64,000 nucleotides of DNA from Strigamia acuminata (lineage: Eukaryota; Arthropoda; Chilopoda; Geophilomorpha; Linotaeniidae): assembly GCA_949358305.1 (NCBI GenBank), contig OX442314.1:50848581-50912580 (forward strand). The letters run 5' to 3'. Below are positions 21,253 through 31,721 of the stretch, in pieces. Under the pieces are notes generated by a model, which was given only the letters and a program-made list of their open reading frames with translations, searched no databases and was not told where the DNA came from. Each line of letters opens with the position of its first letter. Positions within the stretch are counted from its first letter, which is position 1. The position numbers and the translations under genes were made by a program.

Positions 21253-21756
21253 CCTCAAATAAAAGTGTGTACAAAATACCAGTTGTGTCCTGTAAAAGCA
21301 GCGTCATTAATGGGCACTAACTCAGCTGATACAATCAACGAAGCTTTTAACATTCCACTTTGGCATAGTTTTGAGGTCCATGAGTTAACTATCATGCGTC
21401 AGAAAAACGACAAGAAATTTGAAGTTGCTCTGAATAATATTGCTGCTACAAAACTAAAAATAGCTGACTACAAACTTTTGAAAAGTCGCCCATTTCCAAA
21501 GCCAGAAAACTTGACACAAGAAGCACTTAATCCAAGAGCAGTCAACATTTTTTTCAGAAACGAAGATGTTGACAACTATAACGATATAATCATGATTACC
21601 TAAAAAGGTCTTGAACAAGAAGTTTTATCGTGTGACTGGGTTGTTGGAGAAGGAACTGAATCAGCCAAAGAAGGATATCTTCGTTCAACTCAAAAATTTG
21701 CTCCAAGTGAAACTCTTGGAATACGTTGTGTGGTCCGCTTAAAAGAAGAAAATTAA
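21253..21756 (+). pseudogene. PIF1/Helitron-type helicase relic
   Basis: Open from an acceptor-like site at 21252 to TAA at 21601-21603, then the same frame continues to 21756. The block LWHSFEVHELTIMRQKNDKK, with VALNNIA after it and ADYKLLKSR later, matches the PIF1 helicase region 'l...F.v.eLteimRQ.ddk.Fa..Ln.ia'. This region occurs in Helitron transposons and related helicases. One internal stop and no N-terminal ATPase motifs were seen, so it is a fragment. Confidence 0.6.
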
Positions 21757-21884
21757 TATTTGATCACCACTGGAAAAAAATATGGCTTTACACGTCTTTT
21801 AATTGCTGAAAAGTTAATGTAAATTTGTACATTCGGCTATGTAAAGTCACATTTACAAAGATTGTAAATTTTTGTTTGAAACTT

Positions 21885-22195
21885 ACCCGTGTAGCCGCTC
21901 ATGGAGGCTGCAGCAGGCACATCTTCCTGCTACGGAGCGTTACAGTGGTAAATGGTGAGAGGAGCAGAGTCTCTGCTGGTGCTCAGACCCTGGCAGCTCA
22001 CCCTGGCACGTCTTCACCATTGGCTCTCTCAGCAACGTCTCTATCCCACCACACCACTCAGCACCCTCTCTCCTGCTAGGCCCGTCCACTCCTCCAAGCG
22101 GGGGATGGCTTGGGGCCACCAGGTAGTGTGTGGAGTGACATAGGCCACAAGGGTGGCCACACGGTCACCAGTTTATTAAAAAGCTGAGTAAGTAA
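21885..22195. other. GC-rich island of unknown identity
   Basis: Composition changes abruptly from AT-rich to GC-rich (ggaggctgcagcaggc ... cccgtccactcctccaagc) and back within about 300 bp. This suggests an inserted element such as a solo LTR or SINE. No terminal repeat or target duplication could be made out. Confidence 0.35.
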
Positions 22196-22339
22196 AAATT
22201 TCAAGGGAGAGACGGACAGATGTATTTCCATGTAGAAAAAAGTATAGAAAGGGTTTAGAAGTCTAGAGATGTAATGCCTCCATGCCTTACAGATACAATC
22301 GCTTGCGATCTGACCCCGCTCGTTTTAATTATTTAGCAA

Positions 22340-22890
22340 TTCATTAATTGAAGCTTGATAAGCCAAATGCTATACTTTGATGATGTGATATTTAGTGTAG
22401 ATCTGCTTTATCAGCATATTCTGCCGTAAATTCTACAAGCTGAACCAGATTTTCAACAGCTACACAATAATATGGCAGTTATTCCACCTAAGTATTCATT
22501 GTTTGACTTTTACAATGATAATCCAGCAACAGTTGAAGTTGGATTAACTAGCTACATCTTTTCTGATGTGACAAGTTTTTTTTACTTTGCCCGGAAGAAA
22601 TGGCCTGTGGAAGTAAAGTGGCCATCAGCATGCCAGGGAGTAAAAAAAAAGTACCTGCAGGTCATGACATATACTGTATATTGCAAACGTTTTTGCATTA
22701 TCAGGTACTTGTATGAGCTTATACCAGTAAATCATTAATTTCAGAATGTACATCTGGCCCCACCGGCTATCAGGTACATTTTGAAGCGGCACTAGTACTT
22801 GACGGAAACAATCTCCGTTCTACAATTATGGATAAAATTTCAACAAGCTTAGTTGAGCTTTTCAAATTTGCGCCAGAATTAATGAATTAA
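22340..22890 (+). pseudogene. Unrecognised coding relic
   Basis: Short open pieces that read like protein: PDFQQLHNN, MAVIPPKYSLFDFYNDN (from 22472), FARKKWPVEVKWPSAC, then after a break TGYQVHFEAALVLDGNN. They are interrupted by stops. Probably remains of a transposon gene; no family assigned. Confidence 0.3.
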
Positions 22891-23071
22891 CTAATATCAA
22901 TGAATTAGCGAACGAGCAGCTAATGCGTTTATATTTAAATCTGAGTCGGGTCATTTTCTCTTATAGAAACAAATATCTTCTATTGCTTCTATTGCTTGCT
23001 AGGTAAATAATTAGTATTTATTCTTATATTTATTTATTATTTATTCTGAGTATTTAATTTTATTATGGCTG

Positions 23072-23311
23072 ACGCTATTTCTACTGATATTTCAGTAGAA
23101 ATAGCACACAGGCTATTTCTACTGATATTTCAGTAGAAATAGCACACTGGCTATTTCCACTGATATATTTCTACTGATATTTCAGTGGAAATAGCACACT
23201 GGCTATTTCCACTGATATATTTCTACTGATATTTCAGTGGAAATAGCACATAGGCTATTTCCACTGATATTTCAAGAGAAAGAATCTGTGTGCTATTTCC
23301 ACTGAAATCCT
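23072..23311 (+). repeat. Left palindromic tandem array
   Basis: At least five hairpin units of the form gctattt-c(t/c)actga-tatt-tcagt(a/g)g-aaatagc separated by cacacagg/cacactgg spacers. The 14-base arms pair perfectly in the best unit (about 23074-23106). Confidence 0.85.
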
Positions 23312-23396
23312 ATTATATCGTTTTATTTTTTTTGCCAAATGTTTTTGCATTGTTTGATAGATTTTTTAATGCTTTATTAGTCTTATTATTATTATA

Positions 23397-23852
23397 TTAC
23401 GGTTCGGTTAAATTGACAACATTGATATTTACTGCTTCTTCACATCGAAAATCGCAGTAATACTTTTCATTACCACCTTTAAAATTGTTAACACAGCTAG
23501 CATGAAACCATTCCAAACATCGAACACACTGCACCATAGTACGACGATATGGCTTCCGGCACTTACAAAATACAATTTTTTTCCTGATTGAGCATAATAT
23601 TTTTTTTGGATAGTCATCCCGAATTGTTGGAAATGGTGTCAAATTTCCATTTTCGAGGCATTTTAACAGGTGGCTCCTCAATTGCGAATGATCAAAATCA
23701 ACTTGTCCCGGATCAATACCATTACACGATAACAAAGCGTTTGCAATGGCATGAATCCAACAATCTCCATTTTCTTGACTTGTAACTGATACAAGGTTGA
23801 AAGAAATAATGCCACTACAATGACGTTTGAACTGTGCACTTACAAGCGACAA
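23397..23852 (-). CDS. Ulp1-type cysteine protease C-terminus fused to a PHD finger
   Basis: 151 codons on the minus strand. Residues about 20-75 resemble the C-terminal part of Ulp1/SENP (C48) SUMO proteases found in transposons: SQENGDCWIHAIANALL around the catalytic Cys (usual Q-x-G-x-D-C-G), followed by FDHSQLRSHLLKCLENG and FP. Residues about 97-140 form a PHD-type zinc finger (CKC, CVRCLEWFHASC, YYCDFRC). This pairing recurs in mobile-element ORFs of animals. The upstream half with the catalytic His and Asp is missing, because the palindromic array begins just outside. So either the piece is spliced to distant exons or it is a relic. Confidence 0.65.
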   Translation of the reverse strand: MSLVSAQFKRHCSGIISFNLVSVTSQENGDCWIHAIANALLSCNGIDPGQVDFDHSQLRSHLLKCLENGNLTPFPTIRDDYPKKILCSIRKKIVFCKCRKPYRRTMVQCVRCLEWFHASCVNNFKGGNEKYYCDFRCEEAVNINVVNLTEP

Positions 23853-23897
23853 CAGTTTAGGGGAAACAATTCTACCATTCGGGTCGTATCGTACACA

Positions 23898-24076
23898 GGA
23901 GAAATATCAGTGGAAATAGCCGGTGCACTGTTTCCACTGAAATATCAGTAGAAATAGCCGGTGCACTGTTTCTACTGAAATATCAGTAGAAATAGCCGGT
24001 GCACTGTTTTTACTGAAATATCAGTAGAAATAGCACACAGGCTATTTCCACTGAAATATCAGTAGAAAGAGCCACT
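23898..24076 (-). repeat. Right palindromic tandem array
   Basis: Four or five hairpin units of the form ttt-(c/t)actga-aatatc-agt-(a/g)gaaata, with spacers gccggtgcact. The orientation is opposite to the array at 23072-23311. Confidence 0.85.
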
Positions 24077-24080
24077 GCGT

Positions 24081-26150
24081 TTTATTATACTTTTATTATT
24101 ATGATTTTCTCTTAGAGGCGATACTTGTAACGTAGTCATTCCGGTTAGTGATTTTCGCCCAGTACAATTTGCTGTTATTAATGGTAGCGAATTTCTGACG
24201 GCGTCCTGCGGAGTGTGTCATGCACAAATATATTACGTACGTACTGTTTATTTAATTTTTTAATTAAATTAATTTTTTTTTAATTTCAGGATGATTTTTG
24301 TATTCTAACCGGGGCAGAATTTCATTGATAAAAAAAACCGATTATTGACATTTATAACAAATTCTTTTTCTATATTTTTTGAACCAATGTTTATCGTTTG
24401 TAATTATGTATGGCGTTAAAAACATTAACTAACATTTCAAACCTTTTTTTCTCAAAACTTTTCAGTGAGAGATAATTTTTTTAAGAACATTTCTAGGCTA
24501 ATTAGATGTTCTTTACAACTTTGCAGTTGATATTTTTTGCGTAGCATTGTTGGTTTAAAAGTTAGGAGTTGCAAAACAGTGATGCAACAATGTCACATGA
24601 ATTTAACATGTTTCATTGAATTCGTCACATGTCATTTACTTAAATTCATAATCAAAACTTTTTTTGAATTAACATAATTATGAAATAATTCATCTGGTAG
24701 GTGTTCGGTGGGACATCCTGTACATTGCAAAAGTTAATGCATTATCAGGTGTGTACAGCTAAATCATGAATTTCAAATAATGTAGTTCTCATTGATTTTC
24801 ATTTTTTTTAAAAATCAATTAACGCTATCACCAACATCCACTTCCAAATGGTCAAAGTGGTCAGCTGAGATGAAGGTCTATCTCGAGGAGGCAGAGCTTG
24901 ACGTATTCGACAACCGAAGTAGGCTCGTTGCCACCGCCATCACCACTTGACCTGTGCCATCACCCCACAATGTGGACGTTATTTCGAGGAAGAGACATGC
25001 AGCTACAAAAAATTATATTTTGCATGAAGCAACGGGTGTTACACGCCAATCTTCAAGAAGATATCGTAACTTGAACGAAAGTGTGAAACTGGATGGTGCT
25101 GCATTTGGACGCACTGAAATTCTAACATACCTTCGTTCAATTGCATTCTTATGGCATTAATCATCATTCTTGAGAATCTCATTAAAAATAACATTTTTTG
25201 AAATTTTATTTGCATGTTTTAATGTCACCCGGTCAGGTTTTAACACGTTCAAGTATCGGCCCGGTTTACTGGGGTCCGGTTAAAAGTCCCGCCGTTGAAC
25301 TGTCGGACCGGTTAACTGTCCCATTATTTCGATTTTACCCGTACCGAGGATCCAGCTCAACATCGTGCGAGTAAATGCCCAAATGGAAGCAATGTTAGAT
25401 AAACAAACCGCCAAGTTCGACGAGATGACAAAAAACTGGCTATTGCAGGTGGAGAAAAAATAAATCTGTCTGCTGGCCCGGAAACCCAAACACCGAAAAA
25501 ACTAAACCTCGACTGGTTGAAAAACCGATTGTTTATGGAATTGGAAAATATAGAGAATCTGAAGAATAGAAAGAATAACAACTAGAGATGCCAAAAACGA
25601 ATAAGTTGTAATTTCCTCAGTGTTTGTAAAGTACAAGAATGTGAAGAAATGTAACACTTTTTTAAATGTAAACATAAAAAAAAATAACTTGTTTGTGGCA
25701 AATATAAAATTGAAACTTTTGTAAATGCTACATTCATGCAGGAATGCAGGCTTACAATACAAACACAAGTAAATGCTACATTCATTTGAGGAATGCGGGC
25801 TTACAATACAGAGTCAATCCAGTATTTTAGCAATTTTACCAGAGCTCTCTTCTGGTTTCACTGTCAGACTAATTAAGTCATCAGTTTATCCAGGGGTGAC
25901 CACGTGGAGGTAGAGAGTTGGATTTTACACCCCCCAAAAAAACACAAAACCTGCTTGGTTGCATTTAAATTCGCCAAACAAAGGCCACATCAATTAGAAT
26001 AATTAAAAATAAGCAACTTTAGATACAAAAAAAAATTAAAATAATTCCGAAAATATTTTATATGCTGTGCTTATTGGACGTAGAAATTATTTGATAAATG
26101 GAATGAAAATCTTTTGGACAAATTTCAATTCGGTAGAACACAATTTAGCA
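24081..26150. other. Relic-rich intergenic DNA
   Basis: No intact gene. Positions 25340-25470 contain a short gag-like coiled stretch on the + strand (QMEAMLDKQTAKFDEMTKNW). Positions 25727-25815 hold a roughly 55-bp imperfect direct repeat (gtaaatgctacattcat...gcttacaata). Positions 26150-26260 look like a diverged duplicate of the start of repeat R1 at 26362. Confidence 0.45.
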
Positions 26151-26361
26151 GAATTTGAAAACTTCTCTCGTTTTTAACCAAAACGAAATTCCGAGAAAGC
26201 ATGAATTTCGGTAATAAAGAGTGCTGGGATTGAAATTGAGGGTAAATGAAACAAATTGAATCCATTTAAAGAAGAAAAAAAAAGCATCGGGAATACAACC
26301 AGATTCAATATGTCCGCCGTCTCTGCCTCCATCGTGCAACGACACGATATACCGCGACTTG

Positions 26362-28040
26362 GACATTTCTCCAGTTTGTGACCAAAACGCAGCTTTGAGC
26401 ATCGGTAAAACAAATACTCGCACTGAAATTGAAGGTAAACGAAACAAATTACTGCAAATTAATTAGAAAAAGACCATCGGAAATACTCATCTGATCAAAC
26501 AAGCCAGCGTGCCTACAACGTTCATCGCGAATTATGGCTACGGGGTTTACATTTGAAAAACACGGAATTATTGTAAAGATAGAACCAATCTTCAAAATTA
26601 ATAATTTTTCAGATTTAGTACTTTTGAGTTTCGACGTTTATAAATCCGTTCGAATCGATTGAAATTTCTATTAAACCTTTATTTCAATTATATTATACAT
26701 TTAATTTCTTCACCTTTACTAATTCCATTCTACGACATCTGATTTGGTTGAAATTCCTTCCGTTTTATCACTAACAAGTAAGTTTTCATTGGCCACAATT
26801 TTACGTTCCTTATTTTTCGGTCGCTGTTCATTCGATTTTAATTTCGGATCTTCGGTTGCATTCACTTCTTCAATGGCTTCATCCTAAAAAATTTTTAAAA
26901 AATTAAAAATCTTAATATCCATTTTTCTTTGTAAATTTCCTTACTGATTTTTCTAAAACGTTACGGTTTTTGCGCCTATAAGTAGCTGTGATTGCTTTGA
27001 TACGCATTCCGCTGCTGGACTCGACTGGACTGCCCGACTGAAACAATGTCGCACACATCAAACATGGCCGCACTTTGGAAATTGATTCCAATCTCGTTCG
27101 ATCGGTCAATTGAGGTCATTGATCTCATCAGCGATGACGACGACGACAGACAGAATTTACCGGTAATTGTAATGCTGTAATTACCGTTGGAGTGTTCGAT
27201 GCCTCGATTTGTTTCGGTTTATTTAACACATGAATAAATGGGGGGTTCAACTTCCGGTTTGTGTAATATCTGAAAAAAATGAATTAAGAAATTAATCATA
27301 CGATTGGAAAGTAGACTTTTCTGGTGCAGTTTTTAGTCTACTTTCCAATTACAAGGATAAAATTGACATTAAAAGTAGTTTAAAAAAAGAAATTGCCAAA
27401 TTACGGCGAAGTTTTGACAAACAGGAGCGCCATCTGGCGGCTTCCGTTTGCTACAATGGATGACAAAATGTTCGCAGCGATAGGTTTTTTGAGGTTTATT
27501 ATATCGAAATGAGGTCCAAAAATTCTGGAATTAAGCTCATTTTGAAGGGGGGACAATTCTGCACGAGCCTGTATTTTTAAAAATGCGATTCGGTGGTGAA
27601 AAAGATCCGATTCTGGCGATCTTAGTGGGAGATCGAATAGGAAATTTATGCAAAATTTGGATTCGACCAAGAAAAAACCGAATATTTTGAAAAAAAGACC
27701 AATTAGAATGTTTAAACAAAGTTTCCTGTGTAGATTTTAGCGCTGAAAACGATGGTGCTAATAAATTTTTGATCGGATTAACGGTTGACTTTTTATTAGC
27801 AAAAATCAATGATATTTGTGTAATTTCATCAAAAAGAATGGAGACAGTGGTAGGAATACAGCTTAAAAGCCTTTTTCCAAAACGTATTTTTTTGTTTTAC
27901 TTGTTTCGTTTACAGTATTCATTTGTTTCTTTGTTTGGATATACTTTAGAATTGGGCCCAGTTCAAAATGCGTCCAAAATTTGGTTACTTACCAAATAAA
28001 GCCTCTTGAGTTCGAAAATGATACTCAAAAGTGTCGGAAA
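26362..28040 (+). repeat. Repeat R1, copy 1
   Basis: About 1.7 kb shared with 41693-43857 and 48371-50925 and, in part, 16822-17515. Anchors: 'gacatttctccagtttgtgac' at its start, 'cgcctataagtagctgtga' at 26969, 'ggttcaacttccggtttgtg' at 27246, 'gtttcctgtgtagatttt' at 27721. On the minus strand, 27109-26940 could be an exon (block SSSGMRIKAITATYRRKNRN) followed by a GTAAGG donor, with a second exon near 26884. The + strand has an acidic SUMO-interaction-like motif in the other copies. Identity unknown. Confidence 0.75.
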
Positions 28041-28105
28041 TTAACCTAACCTAACTTAATCTGGCCTAGCCTATCCCTGACCTAACCAAACCTAACCTAA
28101 CCCCC
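28041..28105 (+). repeat. Degenerate CCTAA tract
   Basis: Imperfect repeats of cctaa/cctaac, matching the arthropod telomeric motif (TTAGG)n in reverse complement. It is also present after R1 copy 3 (50928-50995) and absent after copy 2. Confidence 0.7.
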
Positions 28106-28108
28106 CAT

Positions 28109-28500
28109 CATATGCTGCCAAAATTGATACTCTTAAAAAGTCTCTCTTACTTGTTAGTGTAATTGCAAGTCGGTTGAACACAGCAAGGTCTACCATATTG
28201 CAATACATTAATGGCAAAAGTAGTTTGACTGGGAGAAAGAAGTGTGGGAGAAAAAGCAAACTGAAACAACATGACCTGCGACGCATTTTCCATTTGGCTG
28301 TAAATAAAAATCAGTCTGCTCGAAAAATTGCTAGTGAATTGAGTGTAAATGTATCAAAAACCACAGGTACTCGAGTTTTGAAGAAGATTGACATATGTAA
28401 GTAGATGAAAAAAAAGGCAAAACTATTCCTGAAAAAGAAGCACAAAGCAGACAGATCAAAGTGGGCCAAATCAAACCTGGGAAAAAATAATTTTTAGTAG
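28109..28500 (+). pseudogene. Tc1/mariner-like transposase, N-terminal HTH fragment
   Basis: Open from about 28109 to 28404 with two helix-turn-helix-like modules: IASRLNTARSTILQYI and ARKIASELSVNVSKTT. Between them lies a GRKSKLKQHDLRRI linker like the GRPR region of Tc1 transposases. After a TAG the frame goes on with KKKAKLFLKKKHKADRSKWA, matching the segment before the catalytic domain. The DDE domain is lost. A shorter copy lies at about 51000-51176. Confidence 0.65.
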
Positions 28501-28505
28501 GGGCA

Positions 28506-28929
28506 TTCAAAAACTCTAAAACGTATGCAAAACTCGTTTCGTGTCTGTACTACATGTGACGTCATTCCCATGTTATTCAATGGGAATGACGAATGAAGTA
28601 ATACATCAAATGTTGAAAAGATGTTGTCACATGCACACTTTCTTTTTGGAATTTCTGCTAAGAGCTTATCGATTAATCATAATATGTATTGATCCAAAAA
28701 TAAACATCTTTTTGGAAATTTCTGAACCCGGCACCCTTCTGCGTCCGGCGCCCTTCTGACCCTGGCGCCCCTTCGTGTCCGCCGCCCCTGGGCTACAGCC
28801 CAGTTAGCCCAATGGTAAAGATGGCCCTGCACGCACCCCTCACTTTTCTACTGAGAATTTACGACTAGCTAAGTCTATAAATAACCACAAATGAGATTAG
28901 GCCTAACAAAACAACAATCGTTCAACCGA
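28506..28929. other. Spacer without a gene
   Basis: Includes a GC-rich stretch at 28725-28830 (repeats of 'ggcgcccttctg' type) that looks like the end of a small transposon. No ORF. Confidence 0.4.
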
Positions 28930-29112
28930 CCAATTCCGACGCACGTAACAAACCGCTTTTGACGTCTCATTGGTTCTTACCGGGAAGAAATTCTTCTCGC
29001 CATGCATAATTCTCGATTCGAGAATTTTGTTCTCTTGCTACTGGCGCCACCCGTTGCCGCTTTACAAACACAGCATCAAACGCCAAATGCAGTCATAAAT
29101 CATGTTCCATAT
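28930..29112 (+). promoter_or_regulatory. Upstream region of zinc-finger gene A, displaced by Gypsy C
   Basis: Matches the DNA directly upstream of zinc-finger genes B (43862-43941 plus 44974-45015) and C (51622-51795), for example 'ctcattggttcttaccggg' and 'ctactggcgccacccgttg'. The match breaks at 29112 where Gypsy C begins and resumes at 39906. It contains an inverted CCAAT box (attgg at about 28969). It probably includes the original promoter. Confidence 0.65.
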
Positions 29113-29735
29113 TGTGAGTGTTCGGACGGACGCCACGTGGTCGGGGGAGAGCCACGGAGGCGCTGGACGCAACACACACGATAAAACAAACCACGAAATA
29201 CACGGAGACACAATATAGTTTTAGTTATGGCTTTATTAGATGTCTAGGGGTATGATTGTAGTGTCCCATAGTGTATTTCCCAAGGCGGCGGTTCCTTCGA
29301 ACCGCCCCTAATCAGACCGCGTGGCACGGCGGCCATCGGCCGCCATGACACACGAGGTCGGTAATCGGTTTTGGGCCACGCCGCCGAAGTTACGGTTAAC
29401 GTCCGGCGGACGTGGCGCAACTGGACGCTCAGGTCCCGGCGGGCGATATCATCGCCACGCCGATAGTTTGGGTTATCTCAATAGCCAGTTTTGGAGGCGG
29501 TCGCAACACGACCGTTCGCCTTGCTGGTTGATCAACAACTCTCTTGTCCCTACGGGGACCAACCACTTCCGGAAGGGCGACTTCCGGGGCCTGATCCTGC
29601 TTGACCAAAGGCCCGCAGCTCCACCTGGTTGCGGAGGACCGCAACAGGCTGCGCGAGATACGAGAGGCGCTGGAGCTGCGCCAAGTGCATTGCCGTTGCA
29701 GTGCAGCGACCCGTGCGCAGGGGCAGCTGGTCACA
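29113..29735 (-). repeat. Gypsy C 3' LTR
   Basis: 623 bp, minus-strand ends TGTGACCAGC ... AACACTCACA. An AATAAAG polyadenylation-like signal lies near 29230-29240 (minus strand). The open frame on the + strand (29321-29806) is a by-product of its GC-rich sequence. Confidence 0.93.
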
Positions 29736-30336
29736 TTTCCCCCCCCTGGAAAAAGGTAAGTACGAGGGGGTACAACGCAATCACTGAAGTGGTTGTTGAA
29801 AGTTAACACATCGCATTACTTTTCTTTTTTCAGATTATCAGATGACCATATTTCGGACGAGCCATCAGCTAGAACGAAGATCACCGGTAGGAATGCACTT
29901 GGGAAAATAACAACACTACAAAGGAACACACACACACTTACCCCCAGGATGGAAAACTTGTACAATTTAAACACTATTGAAAAATAAAAATGTAAAATAA
30001 CACTTGTAATTTAAAAATATATATGAATAAAAAACACTTTTTGAACTTTAAAATCTAACATTTGTAGTTATTGAATCCATTTAACATTAAAAGGTAAGTA
30101 TGCTAATTTTAACACTTTGGAATAATTAATAATAAAAAAAAACTTGTTTTGACAATAAAAAAAAATTATTTCTGGCACTATAAAAGTCTTAACAGGCTTG
30201 GCCAAAATCTCCTTTAAAACGGCGGCGAAAACTTCACTGCAGCGATTTCCCCGGTGTGGGTGGCGTATCGTCGGTTTTTGGCTCTTCTTCAGTTTTGTCG
30301 TCGACGAATTCTTCTGCTAGCTTCTTGCGTGACTTC
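29736..30336 (-). other. Gypsy C 3' untranslated region
   Basis: Polypurine tract next to the LTR, then AT-rich DNA. At 30240-30340 a frame open on the minus strand continues the charged tail of ORF3 after a one-base shift. Confidence 0.6.
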
Positions 30337-31500
30337 TTATTCGACTTCTTTTTTCACGGCGGTAGCTTTGGGCTCGGGAACGACTGGCGGTGGTGGTGGC
30401 GGCGTGTGCGACTCCTCGTTCGGTGCGCCGTCAATCTGCATCGCGGTCTCGATCGTTGCTTCGGTGGCGACTACATTGTTGTCGCAAACTGGTGGAGGAT
30501 CCGCGAATCCCTGGAACACGACGTTCGTCGGGCGTTCTCCAACCATCGGCGGCATAATGACAGCCGGCGTCGCCGCTGTATTGGCACCAAACATCGTTTG
30601 CGGTAGTTGGCAGGCTGCTGGAAAAGCGATTGCGGCCGCCGTGGCTTTGGTCGGGATCAGGTTCACAATACCTTGGATTGGTTGAGGACCGTACTGTCCC
30701 GCCCAAGCTGTTCGTAGCTCATCGGGAGTTTTTTCCGTTTGAGCTGGGATTTTCTTAACGAGTGCGCGTGGCGCATTCGATGTGATTGTGGCCGATGGCG
30801 CAGTCAATTGCTGATGAGCCGCTTTCTCGGCGTCTCTTTTCGCCATTCGGTCCTTATGGTCCGCGTGTTTTTTCGCTCTGTACCGAATTTTTGCTTCGGT
30901 GTTCACGCTTCGTTCACTCAACGTAGGATTTTCGATCGCCACAAGTCGTCGCATTTCCAGCAATTTCTCCGAAATGTTTGGACGGGCGGTCGGTGGTTGG
31001 TGAGGAGTTGGGGCGACGGTACTTTGTACGGTCGCTTTTGTCTCCTCGGCAGCCTTCTTTTTAAGCACAAATGGCTTATGTGGCGGACGAAGAACCTTCT
31101 GCGACGTCGTCGCTGCGGGTTTCTTCGTAGAAATATTGGTAGAGGCAGTCGGCGGCGGTTGAGAGCGTACGCTCTTTGTTGCCGTTTTCTGTCTTTTCTT
31201 TGGGGGTTCCGTCGGTGTGGCATTCGCCGCACTCGCTTGTTCCCTGTCTGCGACTTCCCTTTCGCGGTCTGTGCGCGATCGGACGCGCATCCAGTTAATT
31301 TGTCGGTGATGTTGTGGAATCGGCTGACCGGGCAGCGTCATGAACATGACGAACCATTCCTCGAGTGGTTGGTCCGCCAGAACGATTTCGTCTCCGCCGC
31401 AGTTCATGCACGGGATCCGCGATAGATTCCACAGCGTGATGTAGCCGAAGCCGTTACAGATTGGGCACTGAACCCATTCGTTGTTTCGGTGATTTTCCAT
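30337..31500 (-). CDS. Gypsy C ORF3: novel zinc-binding-like accessory protein
   Basis: 387 codons in the position where some Gypsy elements carry env, but with no signal peptide or membrane helix. Residues about 12-34 have two Cys pairs (CPICNGFG, then CMNCGG), similar to a zinc ribbon or DnaJ-type finger. Residues about 70-250 are basic and Pro/Thr/Lys-rich (EPPKKRQKTATKS resembles a nuclear localisation signal). A coiled/basic stretch (AKIRYRAKKHADHKDRMAKR) follows, and the end is hydrophobic-polar with poly-Pro. At the A6 run near 30352-30357 a one-base shift would add a highly charged tail ending near 30240. No homologue recognised. An RNA- or chromatin-binding role is only a guess. Confidence 0.75.
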   Translation of the reverse strand: MENHRNNEWVQCPICNGFGYITLWNLSRIPCMNCGGDEIVLADQPLEEWFVMFMTLPGQPIPQHHRQINWMRVRSRTDREREVADREQASAANATPTEPPKKRQKTATKSVRSQPPPTASTNISTKKPAATTSQKVLRPPHKPFVLKKKAAEETKATVQSTVAPTPHQPPTARPNISEKLLEMRRLVAIENPTLSERSVNTEAKIRYRAKKHADHKDRMAKRDAEKAAHQQLTAPSATITSNAPRALVKKIPAQTEKTPDELRTAWAGQYGPQPIQGIVNLIPTKATAAAIAFPAACQLPQTMFGANTAATPAVIMPPMVGERPTNVVFQGFADPPPVCDNNVVATEATIETAMQIDGAPNEESHTPPPPPPVVPEPKATAVKKEVE

Positions 31501-31721
31501 CGTTTTTCCAATCTTTTCGTTTCGATTTTCCAGAGAAGTTCCACACGACTGGTCAGTGGCGATCGCAGCGAATAAGTGATTTGGACAACGAATGGTGGTG
31601 GCTAAGTATAGAACCGGAAGACGTTTCGCGAACGTTTAATTGGCGTATGGACCGCAGATGTTTTGTAAACAGTCTGTGATTGGTCCAAATGGGTCTCCCG
31701 ATTTGAAGTGTCACCTAGCGG

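Larger units (their letters stand above)
23066..24080. mobile_element. Foldback-like unit: inverted arrays around an Ulp1/PHD ORF
   Basis: Two arrays of about 40-bp palindromic repeats flank a 456-bp ORF. In the left array each hairpin has the centre actgatatttcagt. In the right array the centre is actgaaatatcagt, the reverse complement, so the arrays are inverted relative to each other. Inverted arrays of short tandem units are the hallmark of Foldback-type DNA transposons. Outer limits and target duplication are not resolved. Confidence 0.5.

Noticed and set aside
23072-24076. CRISPR-like array
   Set aside because: Units are self-complementary, variable and spaced by near-identical sequence; the setting is a eukaryotic genome and no cas genes are present.
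28041-28105. A true chromosome end
   Set aside because: The CCTAA units are degenerate and internal, flanked by ordinary sequence on both sides.
29321-29809. ORFs MARRPSAAMTHEV... in both Gypsy C LTRs
   Set aside because: They lie inside LTRs, are duplicated because the LTR is, and show no domain.
30254-31425. Plus-strand ORFs (143 and 228 codons) opposite Gypsy C ORF3
   Set aside because: Shadow frames of the GC-rich minus-strand ORF; no motif of their own.
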